64,000 nucleotides of DNA from Sipunculus nudus (GCA_026874595.1 CM049314.1:77611300-77675299); one strand, 5' to 3'; counted from the first letter of the stretch, positions 1-13,540 are shown. A program made the numbers and translations. Notes: generated from the letters alone by a model not told the origin.

Positions 1-3000
1 AAACGGGCCGCTGTGAATTAACAAATATTGTTAAGCCTTTAGCATTTCAGGTTTTTTATGCGCGGGGCCTAAAATAACGACATTTTACGAATTTGCCTTT
101 TAAACCGGAGACTTAAGCTCCGAAATCTATAACGATGACCCACAACGCCACGCCCTATTCATATTCCTTTATTTATTGTAAAGAAAATGACAGGTTTATA
201 CTGTGTGTGATTGGCTACTGTTCAAAAGTGTTTTATTTACATTATATTAAACGCTTACCTAACCACGCCTCTAATCAGACAGCGGCATGCCTAATATTAT
301 TCCTTCATCATACTCTGTCTGTTTTCCTGAGTCATTGTTTAGCTTCAGCCAAAACCTGCTGTCTTATATGGACAATTCAATGTTCATATACAGGGACGGA
401 ACCAGGATTTCGGAAAAGGAATGGTCCAATACAGGAGCATCTCTTACAAAACCTGAAAAAGTGCACCAGGTCTCGAAAGGAGAATCCAGGCGGCAAAAAT
501 GTCTGAACCTTAAAAAAAGGGGCTGTGGCTAAACCAAGCGGGGTCCGGATCCAATGGACACTTTCCATCTGGATCCGTTTCTGATATATGCTAGTATTTT
601 CAAGACCAAAATCTGCTATTAAAACCATAAATAGTTTTTAAGAAACGTACACACGAAGACAAAAGCAGCCGATATTAAATATTTTTATCCCCAAAGCCAT
701 CTTTCTAAGACAGTGCTCATAATCATTGAAAAAAAAAAAATTAATGACATTGGACACAAGCAACTGAAAAATAACATATACACGGAGTGACCTGGGTTAA
801 ATTCAGCGTCAGAGTACTTTCATAAAATCGTCTATCCAATCCTATCAGCAAATTGTCGCTAGGAGCCACTTTGTTTATGTTAAGCATTTTAATAAACTTA
901 AGGTTTTAACTTCTCAGCTTTTCTTCCGTTAAGAACTGTTGTAGGCGTTTTTATGCCAAAATGTGACTCTGACATTGAAGGAGGTGCCATTTAAAAGAAA
1001 AACAAAATCGGCTTTTCCCATTTTATTATTATTTTTTTTAATTCAATTGTCTTATTTACAAAAGCTTATTTTAAAGCCGTTAATGTAAACTATATTGTTT
1101 CAAGGAAATTGGTAAGAGCGAAACAGAGGATAATTACATTTTTCTAAAACAAGGGTTGCAATCTTCTCAAATTATGTCTATTTTTTATTTCTCTGTCACA
1201 TCTTATTTTTATTTATCGTGTTTGTTCCTTTCCGACATTTATTGAAATTTAATACTCAAATATAAAATCAACTATATTCCTTTAATCTCTTTTCCACAAA
1301 CTCTATTTCTCAAGCACCTACTTCCTCAAATATATCTAATTATTCTTTGTCAGGTGGTTAAGAAACTTCATTTATTATATAGCATGTCGGTTTCATCTGC
1401 TACGTATTTCCTTTCAAATAAAGAAACGCTTCAAGCAGTTCAAGAAGGGACCAATTATCCCACAATACTTTGCGTCAATTATCCTTACTCTAGCATGCCG
1501 TAGCACTTGAGATCACAGGCCTGCCTAAAAAAAAGTTTGGCATGAGTAAAATGGATTTGAAAAATGAGAAAATAAAAAAAAAAAAATACACATATAAATA
1601 AGAAAATGTGGATTCTAAATAAATAATACGTACTCTTGGTTAACAACATTGATTGCTGTCTGTTAAATGTAAATGGAGGTAATCACGTGACCAAAATGGT
1701 ATGTTTGAGAAATGGTTTCCAGATTTACGGTTTAATTTACACGGGGTAAGGAAAAATTCGGAGACCATGTGAATCTTAAAGCAAGCTAGTCGCCTCGTGC
1801 ATATGATTGGCCAGTGATCCTGGAATATGCATGTGTTCCTAGGAATATATGAGGATGCTTGTTTGAATTCATTGAACGTACTATGTTTTTAAATTACGTA
1901 CCAAACACCACTTCCTTCCACTTGTGTAAGGGCAGGGTAAGCGGCAGTTTTTAAAACTGCCTGTAAAACACCTGTAGCGATTTCGGATTACCAGGAATTT
2001 CGATTTACCGGGGATTTCGAATTATCACCCACCTTAAGATTACCGGGAAGGGAATATGAAATCTATTACACATTAACCCCTATGATTCCAGGTTACACTT
2101 AGAAAAAGTTGTTTCTTTACATTTTCACGTAAAATGCATTTTATGTCTTTTTTTTCCAAAATCAGTGTGATTTGATAATGTATTATCTTATGTGTGCGTG
2201 TTATGATCCTCCTTTTAGGTGACGCATAAAACTCAATGTAAATATAATTAACAAGGTGATTATCACAGTAATTATCATAGATTTACTCCATGCTTTAAAT
2301 CTCGTATCTTTCACTTGATTTTTAAAATAATGTGTCATGAATCCTAAATATTAAGACCCATTATTAATAGCTCAATCATCAAGGGGTTAATCTGAGCAGG
2401 CAGTGGCGGAGGCACCCTTAAATTAAATTCTGACTAACAGCATGGATAACCTGAAATCGGCATGATGTTATGGGGTGTGTGTGTGTGGGGGGGGGGGGTA
2501 ATATTTGGCTGATAAGCCTAACTCAGACCGCCAGTAATCTGGTTGTAGACTCGCTAATGTCAGACCGCCGAAGTCGCGCTTCGGGTAACCCGGTTTTTTT
2601 CCCCGGTATCTTTTGAACAAAATCACCACTAAATTATGTTGAAAACCATTTTTCGACGGAGAGTTTTTTAATTATAAAATGATACAACCCCTAATATATA
2701 GGAAAAATAAATATACAACCACGTATCCTACACGCACAGCCGGATAAATCGCATTCAGCACAAAATGGTAGACCGTCTGGAAAAATACTCTGAAACAGCC
2801 GGGTTTGTCTGGATTCGGCGAAGTGACAATCTCCGCCTTCCTGATTGCACTCGGTGTTTCATTTAAAAAGACGCGACCCCATTAAGCGCAGTTAGTGTCC
2901 AACTCATATTGGACTGCTGATATTTATAGAGCTGGACATCTTTCAAAACTTAAAGCAAGCTATCTGTCTGCCTTTTCTGCAGAATGTATGTGATTTCTGA

Positions 3001-3197
3001 CTTACTCGGCGTACATTTGTTAATGAACTGTAGGTTTTTTTTTTGTTTTCTGGGGTCGAGACCTTCCCCCCCCTCCCCCCTCCCCCCTCCCCGTTGACCC
3101 CTCCCTGTAATAATCCTGGATCAATAAAAACTTAAACTAAGGCTCCCGGCAAGAGAAAGCAATGTACAAGATCATTCAAGGATACTTCAAAATATAT
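1..3197. other. Gene-less AT-rich stretch
   Basis: I see no supportable gene here. The open frames near 135-630 overlap on both strands and have no recognisable motifs. The stretch holds a short (GT)n run followed by a G12 tract (2475-2498), and a C-rich tract built of CCCCCCT units (about 3063-3092). The latter sits beside text resembling a degraded repeat tail that recurs near 26.4 kb, with C-runs, 'ccctcc' and 'cctggatc'. Confidence 0.6.
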
Positions 3198-4116
3198 TGT
3201 TCCCGAACCTAATATCAACAGATCACGTAGTCGTGACGAGTATAAATTTGGTTATTGACATAAAACAAAATCAAATTCTGTAACACTAGGCAGCGTGAAT
3301 TGTCTAGGGGAATGGATAATGGATAATCAGTGTTTTTTTTTTTGTTAACAAATAATTATAATTTATTGCTAAAACAATCCTAACATTACAATACAGTAAA
3401 TCAATACAATTACACAGTAAAACAACAGTACAACAGCAAATCAATACGAGTATATAAATAAAGTGTACAGTACCTGGATACCACCACTGTCACAGTGACA
3501 ACAAGTCCATTATAACGTACAACCCAGATGAACAGTTCACTTAAATTTTCATAGAGAATAACAGTCCAGTTAATTCACAAAATCAATCATTAGTAATCCA
3601 AAAGTGAAGTTCTGATAGTGATCCCAAAGGCAAACTGAAGACTAATTAAAATCCGTTACTAATTCGAAGAAAAGCTATAAGTGCCGCAATTATAGCAAAA
3701 CGTCGACAAACTGACTTACACTCTTCTGTGTCCGCTGGAATATTTTCTCTCCTCTCCCTCGGCTCTAAAACACAGCTCCTCATTTATAACTTTTCACCTC
3801 AAGCCGAGAACTTTCCATTTCCCGAACAACCTAAAGAACTCAATAGTACACACGTTTCAGGAAACATCTAGAACAACGAATGCTGTGTTTCTACATATCA
3901 GGGTTCACACGTAGGCCAGCCTGGATCGGCCAGGCGAGAAAGCCCCAGCCTCGCATGACCGCTGTGTTTACACGCGGGCCGTACCCGACCAGCTAGAACA
4001 AGGAACGCTGTAACATAGCAAGGCCCCAGGCTTGAGCCAAACTCGAATCAGAATGTCAACAGCGCACAATAAAATAGACATGTCAACAGTTCACAATAAA
4101 ACAGACATCTGTAACA
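3198..4116 (-). mobile_element. Solo LTR of an LTR retrotransposon (family L, copy A)
   Basis: Read on the minus strand this starts TGTTACA and ends GGGAACA, and it is flanked by the 4-bp duplication ATAT (3194-3197 and 4117-4120). It aligns along most of its length with the plus-strand copy at 30157-30957. Both share the segment around the TATA box (here near 3784-3791 on the minus strand) and the downstream block ending in a long T-run and GTTAACAAATAATTATAA. They also share a terminal block containing CTGCCTAGTGTT. No coding region or second LTR lies beside it, so I call it a solo LTR. A partial direct duplication, with GTCAACAG and ACAATAAAA repeated, lies near its minus-strand 5' end (4047-4105). 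The 4-bp duplications suit a Ty3/Gypsy-type integrase, but the superfamily is not proven. Confidence 0.75.
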
Positions 4117-4374
4117 ATATAACCTGCAAAAATAAACATCGAGTTACTCTTAAGAAATTAACATAAAAATATAATTGTTATATAATTGATCGTCAGACAG
4201 CTAACATATAGTAAGGATATATGTTTTTTTTTAACTGACGATGGTAATATTATATAGTAAAACTCGATACCACCGCCACCTGTAGAACAAAAAATGCTCT
4301 CGAGCGATCTCTTTAGACTTCTGGACTTTATTATGTATATACTTTGTTGGCTCTAAAGTATTAGACATCTTAGC

Positions 4375-4895
4375 AGGACTGTCGTATGAACGAAGTGGTC
4401 ATAGCTCCAACCAATGTACTCTAAGTCACGGCTGTGTGGTCCCTAACGCATGGCTGTCGGTTAAGTGCGGTGGTAGTGTGAGCGGAATGTTCGTTTTTTC
4501 GGGGTGTTACTTTCAGTGAAGTTGACATACTAGCGGGCTGTCGTGTAAGTGACGCGGTCATGTATCATAAGCTCGGGTCAATGTAGCGGCTGTCACCTCT
4601 GTGTGGTCGTATAATCGGGGTTCTCGTGTTCATTTGGTGGCTCTGATTCTAGATTGTTCGTGTTAGCGAGGCGGTCGTTTTAACGGGATTTTACTGTAAG
4701 CGGGGTTGTTGTATTTGCGGGTAGTCATGTAAGTGAGGAGGTCATATATGCTTTTATGGGACTGAAATATCTTCAGCCACGGCCGTGTGGTCCTTTTTGC
4801 AGGAATGTCATGTCAGTGAAATGATAATTTTACCGTCGTGTTAAAGAGGTTATACTGTTTGTGGGATTATCGTGTTAGCGAGGTAGTGGTGAAGC
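4375..4895. repeat. Degenerate minisatellite, unit about 19-21 bp
   Basis: The stretch is built from diverged copies of a GC-richer unit close to GTGTTAGCGAGGCGGTCGT. Clear copies are near 4537-4562, 4648-4670 and 4860-4890. A longer motif, CACGGCTGTGTGGTCC or close variants, recurs at about 4428 and 4778, so higher-order duplication is likely. It has no open frame and stands out from its AT-rich surroundings. Confidence 0.6.
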
Positions 4896-7800
4896 GAAGT
4901 TTAACCGTATTACAAAGATGGGCCAAAACAGCAGCCGCTCCATGTAAAATAAACAATAACCCGACTTTTGTACTACTGAGCAGACTGCTTTAATTTTATA
5001 TGTATATCACGTTTCTCAGACACAAAGGCTTTTTATCGTTGACAAGCAGTTCCTTTGTTATTTTCCGCAGCAATTACTTAAAGTGTCGCATATCAAGGAA
5101 TCTGATCAAATTAAACAATCCCTCAGCCTAACTACCATTCGTTTGAATGACGATTGCATTAATTTCTCGGCGTCCACGTGTCTAATGTCTAGACTTCCTA
5201 GACGATTTTAATTAGAAAAGCTATGTTAATTATTTTAAAGTTGTCACATCAAGTTCAGTCAGACGGTAATTTGGAAACACTTTCCTAACATTCCTATGCT
5301 TGCCATTTGCCGGGTCTCAACGCGGCCCCTCTCTGTCTCGGGTATACCGTTTTCATCAAAAGCTAATATATGTAAATTAATATACGCAGTAGCGTGATGG
5401 AAATAAATAAATACAAAATAACACTGGCAACTACGAGGATACATATATGTGAAATGATGCAATCTTTACTGTGCTTATAGAAATAGATCGTGAAACCTCC
5501 TTTCGCTAAATCAATCTGGGCTTCCCTTACGTTGTTTCCACATGCGCGTGTATTCCTATATATGGATATATAAGTGAAAAATAGCTGTTTTTCTATGAGA
5601 ACTGGCACAAGTTTATAGTTATATAATGGAATGCATCTAGCAGGTCTTCCCGAAATAGATGGTGGGGGGACGTCATTTTACCTCGAATCACTGGGTTCAA
5701 GCAGACACTGTGCGTTGTCATCACTCTTGTGGTGATTTTTATGCGCATGTGCACATACACATACACGCTAAAGGACACACAGAAACAACACAATTACAAA
5801 AACACATGAACAATTTGTGCACGCAGATACGCACACGTGCAAAGAAACACACCTTCATGTTTTCTTTATTAAAATATGCTTTTGATAAACTTGACAATAA
5901 CAATTTATGTCGATGTGTAATAATGACATATTTTAACAATCTTTCCTTTTAATATACACTACATTAAAAATTTTGTTTAGGTAGGGAAATGTAAGCTAAT
6001 GCTCTTTTTAATATTCACGCCTGTCTAACGGATGCCTATTCCTATCCTGAATTACTGAAACCAGACAGAAAAAAATCCCACGCTTTTATCATCCACATCA
6101 AACGATTTTACGGTAATTAGCAAAGCCACATTTACGTTTTACTGTTTCCCAGGCAAGATCGCACCACATTTCGCCTTTAACAAAACAACATCAAAGCGAG
6201 GCTATGTCATTGGAGCTGGGTGACGGGGGATTTTGCAGCAAGCGTGAAATGTACACGGCGGGTATTACATTGCAATGTCTTTTAAAAGAAATGTATAATT
6301 AATACCAGAATAGATGTGTTTATTGAATTTTCTAATAGATCACGACTTGGAACATAATATGTGTCGTGATTTATTATAAATGACAAGTTCTCTTGAATTT
6401 AATTGAATTCTTGTAATAAGGTCTCTCCCACAATTTCACCTCTCCCAAAGCAGAATTGATAAATGCCGAAAACATATTTCATTCTTTATTTTTGCGAGAC
6501 ATATAACTTGTGGCTTATATCATAAAGTAATGCTGGATTTAATATCCAACTGTAAAAGCTGGATGAAAATCAGAAATGCTCTTTATCAACTTTGGAGTTC
6601 AAGACAACTTTAACAAGATCAGGATTAATCCTATAAGCTTAAAAACTCGGGTGTGCGTAAATGCGTTTAAGAGTGGATTATATAAATAAGTTGCCCTTTA
6701 AAATTAATGTATGGTAAACATTGATATGTGTGGAACAATTAATAGCTTGAACTGAGGGATTCGCGGCAAAATGACGTCAGTCAAATTGACGTCAGTTGAA
6801 GGTCTAACAAGTCCAAGAGAATGCTCAACCAATCCTACTTTCTACCAGTTCGCGCATATACGCACATAACGGGTACGGGTAAATGGGTGTTTGATGATAA
6901 TTTTTCTTACATATACGAATACACACATACGGACACATTGTTTTTTTAACAATGTTTCACGCACGTACACGCACATGCACACATTGGTTTAAACTTTAAA
7001 ATATAGGCCAATCGAATACACTAACAATAACAGACAAATTCATTCAACTGTAATATGCATTATGTTACGTCGACACTAGAATATAAATCACGAATTTAAG
7101 TTGAAATCATATTTAGTTATCCCATTTACATTGAACCAATTGTCAGCGTGAGAGGATATCATGTAGTCCTATAATATGTCACAGAGTAACACATAATTTG
7201 TGAATTTTAAAGGGGCCTGTTCTGGTATTTGACATCTTGATATTAGATCCCTTGAACCCTTAATAAAAAAAGACCAGAACACGCTGATCATACCGCACAC
7301 AATGCTGTTCATTTTGTTTATATCCACCAAAATAATCTAAACACATTCAACAAGTACATCTCGCGCTTTGCTGAAGACATTTTGCAACATTCTAACTCAG
7401 CTTCTGCAAAAATGCAAAAACAATGGAACTCCCCAATTACGACAAGCTTGGGGACTGAACAAATGTGGTCTTAATTTATGGGTTGGTCGCATATTTGGGG
7501 TAGTCGCAAGGCGAGGTTCTACTTTAATTACCTTAGGATACACAGTTTTCCTGTTTGTCAATCTTTTCACCAGCACCATGTTTAATAACATCTTGAAAAT
7601 CTACAACCGAGCTGTCACAGAGGTATTATAAAAACTGTCTTTTGTTATAAATTACCTACAACCAACTACATTAAAATTAATGAGTGTTAGCCATAAATCA
7701 CATACATTTTACATATAAGGTGATAAATAGCCCTCTTTAATGTGTGTTTTTTTTAACCTAAGTCAATCAGGGATACGCTACATTTGCTTCAGTATTCCCG

Positions 7801-9460
7801 ACAACACAACCTTCTAGTAATCGTGGCAGAGAAGCTATTGCTTTATTCTGAATCGCTCCAAGCAATATTCAAATGGTTCTCGCATACCGGCAATCTTATT
7901 AACTGAGATTAGTGGTGATAGGAACATGTAATTGAACGTTTGCATCACGATATCAGACACGACCGTATGGCATACCAAATCATAAACAGGGAATGCTGTC
8001 CTTACTTCTTAGTTATCCCTTTGAGAATATTAGCTCCATTATTCCAACCATGTTCGTACCACCGCAAGGAGGCATAATGCTTCTGATAATTTCTTCGGAA
8101 TTATAAGGTTTTCCTATTGGCAGTTATACTGAGATGTAGTTACGCGTCAGTTATGATTAACTTGTATAAAGGATAAAGTTAAAACCCAAGAAACGTCTAT
8201 TTGATATTGAAGATTGTCTGGATCACCATTTTTGCTTAAAGGGTCGTTTTAACATCATGGAAAGGGCACCCGAGACCACTCTATATATAGATATATATAT
8301 ATTAGTATTTAAGAAGGCCTTAAGTGTTATTGCTTTCCTATTGTGGTGACAATTTTGACCTCTGCGATGATTTTCCGCTTTTGTTCCAGCGGGCAGAGCT
8401 AACATGCGATGAAACCTGTCTCTAACTACGCTGACGTATTAAATATTAAAAAAGCCTGAACCATGTAAATAATAAAAACATGTTATTTCTTTTTTTTATT
8501 TTTTTTTCCAATTTAAATATGAAAGTTCCTGTTATATTCAAAATTGGAATAGATGTACTTTGGTCCGAAAATACAAAATATTAAAACATCATCATAGTAC
8601 CAAATAAAGTTATAATCGAGCTTTCATATTCTACGCTCATACCAAAAGCATTTGTATCTAACCACTTTGAATTGCATAAACCTGACCAACATGTGTTTCT
8701 TTACGTTTTAATAAAGAAAAATAATATGCCGTAGTGAATATCACATTTACTATTTAACTGTGAAATGGTGAATTGTTACGTCGACATATAGGCGCTAGGA
8801 GCAGAGAGGAAAGGACATCGGTAGATCGGTCAAATACGTTTCTCCTCTTTCATAATTATTCACCGATTTGTTATCAGAACCTTCGTTTCTCCATAACTGC
8901 TCTGTAATATATTTCAGATATTTAAAAATCCCAAGAATTATTGTAGCTGTCATTTTCTAATTAAGCCAAAAAAAGATTTGAGATGGGATTTTGCTCCATC
9001 CGTCATTTTGACAGTGCTCGTGGTGTTTAGGGATATTCCGGCCTTCAACAAAGGGTATTATTTTTATGTTTCAGAAATGAAGACAAATGCCTCCGTCGCC
9101 CAGGAAAAAAAACAATCCTCAGATCCTGTATATATCATTGTAATGGTTCCATCTAACATGTATAAAAGCTTTACTAATGATGGACATATCTTGTACCATC
9201 TAGACATATCCAAATTGTATTTTCTGGTTATCCGTTACAGCAGCTTTCATACCTAGGGCGTTTCCTGTTCCGCTAAAAGCTAAATCAGATTATCTTATGA
9301 TTGTTTAGGCTGCTAGCGTGAAAATCCATCTGTCATTGATCGTGTTTAAATTAAGAAAAATGGCGCTGCAAACTGTTTTCATAGATAACAGCATCAAACT
9401 TTGTGGGCAAAGCTGCTGTAGCTATATTTTTTTCACCTGAATATACATTGTATGTGTGTG

Positions 9461-9462
<2 letters not shown>
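4896..9462. other. Gene-less stretch
   Basis: No gene can be supported. The overlapping short frames at 5259-5952 lie over degenerate CA/TG-rich sequence, at about 5740-5860 and again at about 6850-6990, and are probably low-complexity artefacts. Two CRE palindromes at 6772-6794 are listed separately. A poly-T/AT-rich tract lies near 8480-8520. Confidence 0.6.
6772..6794. promoter_or_regulatory. Pair of CRE palindromes (TGACGTCA x2)
   Basis: Two perfect TGACGTCA octamers lie at 6772-6779 and 6787-6794, with starts 15 bp apart and similar flanks. This is the consensus site of CREB/ATF bZIP factors. No gene is visible within several kb, so a distal enhancer or a chance or repeat-borne pair are both possible. 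Confidence 0.35.

Positions 9463-9501
<39 letters not shown>
9463..9501. repeat. (TA)n microsatellite
   Basis: An uninterrupted TA dinucleotide run of about 39 bp. Confidence 0.95.
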
Positions 9502-9504
<3 letters not shown>

Positions 9505-10464
9505 CCGCTGACGTTTAATACTGAATTTCGATAAATGAAGGTATAAAGGAGTGGAGTCACCTTAGCAGAGGTCTTCGCTCTCCAATGCCTGTTTTTATAG
9601 TGTTTATATATTCAAACGGAACAGTTCAAGGTGTTCCTTAGGCAAATTTCAATTATTAGAATGGCAATTTACGATTATCTGAAAAATACTTAATATAATT
9701 AGTTTGAATTATAATAACTAATAAATACTTTAAATCAATTTGATTGGATTAAAATTGATCATTTTTTTTTCATTTTATCATCCTGTTTAGAATATAACTG
9801 CCAATAGTGCATTAACTTTATAGTTATAATTTAAAGTTATAATGGTGATTAACTTTACGCTTGATTAGAATAGAAACTGACTCACTTCATCATCTAAATT
9901 TATAATGAAGGGCATGAATGGGGTTTTAATATTGCGCAGATTTTCGAATTTAATTTGATTGAAAATTAATGACAAACTCCACAAAATAATTCAGTCTATA
10001 TCCTTAACTGGATTTTAAATCTATCAAGATTTAATTTGTAATGGGCATTTAATAATTTTTTTTGTCGACTGAGGCAAATGACTCTTAAGAACCGATTCAT
10101 TCATCCATAATTTACGATTATTGTTGATTAATTTTAACCACTGTGAGAAAATTTGATGTACATTGAAGAAATATAATTGATTTAAGTTTCGAAGGACATG
10201 CAGTTTTAACTAATCAATAAATGTACACCAACACCGAATGAGCTGACCTTTTAACGGAGTGCCAATGGTCAAAACACATTTTAAATCAAATATGTATTAA
10301 TTTCAAACCAGGAGCAGTGTGTTGCGAAGACATATTAACAATTTCGTAAAAAATTATACAATAATAATGTAATGGCATTTCAGCAATACAACAATAAATG
10401 CCACCTTTACTATAGAGAGCAAATGTGAACAATAACCAGAGTACTAATCAAAGACTACTGATAA

Positions 10465-10925
10465 AGTCAACTCGAGTTAGTGATTCTGTGCTGCTCGGCG
10501 AGGACACAGATAAAATGTGTTTACCACTAGTGTACACCATCCAAGTCCGACTGCAAATCCGAGTCCAGGCAAGTCCAATACAAATACCTTAAAACCCATT
10601 ACATGAAAATCATATTATCATGTACATTGCTTAGTTAGTTCATGCATACTTTTACTGTTATTATTATTACATTTAGCTCCCGAAATAAAGAAAAGCTTGA
10701 TATTGACTATTTTGTTATATTATTTTCGTAGTTCGCACATTTATATGAATCTTTATGATATGTGACAGAGTATTTGTTGTTGTTCTCCTGGTTTCGAGAT
10801 GGAAGTGGACTGATTTCTTGAGTCTTTCCCTCTGAGTCCGGATCCAAGTCAGAATTCAGGATTCTTCAGTCTAAATCCGATTCCTTGGAAAAATAGTTTC
10901 GAGTCAAGACTCGAGTCAATGTCCT
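10465..10925. repeat. Clustered GAGTC / CAAGTCC motifs
   Basis: Short related motifs (ACTCGAGT, CAAGTCC, CCGAGTCC, GAGTCCGGATCC, GACTCGAGTC) are concentrated in two blocks, about 10535-10585 and 10828-10925, separated by about 240 bp of AT-rich DNA. The pattern resembles the subterminal arrays of some non-autonomous DNA transposons, but I could not find terminal inverted repeats or target duplications. Confidence 0.4.
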
Positions 10926-11113
10926 GGCTAGAGTTCTACGTCACCAGGTCAAACAAACGTATTCCAAATCTCATTATATTATAATATAACTAAATTGCTT
11001 ATGAAAAAATATATTTATTTATATTTTACATAAAATGTACCCAATTCCTGGGGGAAAACATTCTTCTATATATTTTCCAACATATAACAGGAGATTGTTT
11101 GACAACTCAGCAG

Positions 11114-11262
11114 TGACGTCACTCACGAGGAAATCCATTGTGACTGAAAACTCTACATCTAATCAAAAGCTTAGTATTTCTGACATCAGCAGCTCAAGAT
11201 TTTCCGGTAAGAATCAAGTATTGCTAGATTTACGTAACATCTTAATTTTGCCTGTGACGTCA
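11114..11262. promoter_or_regulatory. Two CRE palindromes about 141 bp apart
   Basis: Perfect TGACGTCA octamers lie at 11114-11121 and 11255-11262, each extended to GTGACGTCAC. This extended palindrome is a strong CREB/ATF-type consensus. No adjacent gene was recognised. Confidence 0.3.
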
Positions 11263-13189
11263 CACTTTACATCAGCCAATCACTTCACGGGCCCAGTCTC
11301 TGTTCTCGATGAAATCTACCTGCACATAACAGACACCATGTGCTATAACGTTTACAAAACCTACATTTAAATGATCAATGAATGATTACAGGCTGAGGTA
11401 CGTGGTTCTATAGTTTGTTTACATTTTGGATATCACACTTAACATTTTTTTCTGTGCTACATCTAAGCTACATTTACTAGGTACTAACCTCTCCTGAGCA
11501 GTAACTTCGTTGGTACCTACATTTCGTAGAGCGCTTCTCTGAGTGGGATCAAGCTGGCTGGGAACACAGATAAGGTGTTCATCCAGAATAAGCAGGTTAA
11601 TTCCATATGGCTTTGAAAACTCTGGCTCTGCTTACTTTGTTTAGTTTGGATGCATTTTTTTTTCGGAGTGCCCTTAACCTTTATCCAGGCTTTCTGGGGA
11701 TAATGGAGACGTGTTTATCCCACACCAGCTGTCAATATAAACACCAAGGATATCAAACTCCATCTTTTGACCCAGTTTACAGTTTAAAACAATAAATCTC
11801 AGGGTTAGAGGGATTACGTTTCCTAGATAACACGTTTTCCTTGCCCTCAGAAGGCACGAGGATGACGTTCCGTTAACTGTCTCCCCAAACTGTTATCCTC
11901 TGAAGATCGGTGCTCAAGTTGTACTCAACTGTATTACTCATCTTACCTACCAACAGTTACCGTCAGATTCTAATTACTGTCTTGAACTCAATACGTTAAA
12001 TATATATTTAAAATAACTGATTTAAACTATCCTTTATTAAGAATCAAATTCATCTTGGACACACATGCAATAAAAAAAATTAGTTTTCTTATGGCTTGTT
12101 ATATCTATGCACTGAATAGTGAAGATATTTCAAAGTGATTCTAATGCTCATACGTTTAATGCTTAAGGTTTGTTCCCGACATTAAATGAAACTAGAGTGT
12201 TTGTTAGCTTTAAATCAGAGGTGTTATTTTCTAAAATCTAAATGGAACCACTTCCTCGTAAGAGTTCCGACATGTACAGTGTAGCCCGCTTATCGTCATG
12301 TCACCCGTACAGTTTTACATTCTGATAATAACCGGGATGTGATATTATGTGATTTCAACAAAGATGTCCTCTTCGGATCACATGTACTTCAGAGTGCAAC
12401 GAATTGCGTTGTGGGGCACCTGCTGTTAATTCTAAAACTAATTTCGGCTGTGCCAAAGCATTTATCCATATGATTCATACACATAATTTATCAAATCTAC
12501 GTCACTGCTCTGACTGGAACATTGTTATCTGCGTCAAATAAAATGGCGAAGCCTCTCTGACAGAACACATTCATTCAAAATCAACGCGTTTAACGTGTAT
12601 AATACACCTGCATAAATGTGGTATAATAGTTCTGTTATTTACACAAAATAATAAAACAGAATTTACAAAATCGTTACAATGGTAGTTCAGTCCAAAGCTA
12701 TATTTTCATTTATGGTATTCATCATTTGCCAATATGGAAACCTTTAAATGATTATAATAAATAAATAATCTGGCAGACTTTATGTTATATGATTACATTG
12801 TAAAGCACACTGCTGAACTGATGCAAGAAAGTTGCAATATATTCATCTGTTTTGCATACATCTATATACAAAGTAACTAGGTAACAATACCTGTTTACCT
12901 TGCATTTGAAACACTATTTATATACATATTGCATATGCAGGTACATTCATTAAATTCAAAGACCGTACAAGACAGCAGAGCATTTTTTATAGTTTATCCA
13001 ATTCAATCCAGGTTGTTATTATAATTAGTGTTGAAAAATGCAAGATTATATATTTATAATAATTAATTAAAATGATCACACAATATAAAGTTTACAAACC
13101 CATGTTCTTGTTCCTAGTATATAATAAAAGTTTAAATTACCTGATAAAGATACTTAATATTTTTTTAACTAATATCTTTGATTTACAAG

Positions 13190-13540
13190 CTCGTACTTTT
13201 CATAAAATTTTACTATGTAATAGCATCTGCTGCAGTTTTTCTTTTATCAAATGCATGATATGTGTAGACCGAAGACTGTTTATTATGACTGGGTCTTTAG
13301 TTGACATTAGAAGGTGGAATTGTGGATTGTTTACTTAAATATATATTTTCTCCTCAGGATATCATACAAAGGACATTTAATAATAAAATGGTATTCGTCT
13401 TCTACATATGATTCTCCATGGTTTAAGCAGTATCTACAGAGTCTGTTTTCCCAATTTATTTTCTTATGACGGCCACGTTCTACTTCTAGTTCATGGTAAG
13501 ATGCTCTTCGTCTTGCCAACCCAGTTTGATATCTCGAATT
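13190..13540 (-). pseudogene. Fragment: 3' end of a non-LTR retrotransposon reverse-transcriptase ORF
   Basis: On the minus strand, 13519-13331 encodes about 62 residues with a Cys/His pattern, CRYC followed about 15 residues later by EDEYHFIIKCPLY, then RRKYI. In my experience this block marks the C-terminal tail of many invertebrate non-LTR retrotransposon polyproteins. After the stop the similarity seems to continue in another frame at about 13310-13210 (LLMSTKDPVI...), so a frameshift separates the two parts. Nothing of the catalytic reverse transcriptase is present. The upstream residues GLARRRAS are also typical of these tails. It is a 5'-truncated dead fragment, as expected from incomplete reverse transcription. 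Confidence 0.55.

Larger units (their letters stand above)
9502..13189. other. Gene-less AT-rich stretch
   Basis: No gene can be supported. The frame at 11035-11370 (111 codons) has no recognisable motif. The stretch contains clustered GAGTC/CAAGTCC motifs (10465-10925) and two CRE palindromes (11114-11121 and 11255-11262), listed separately. Confidence 0.55.
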
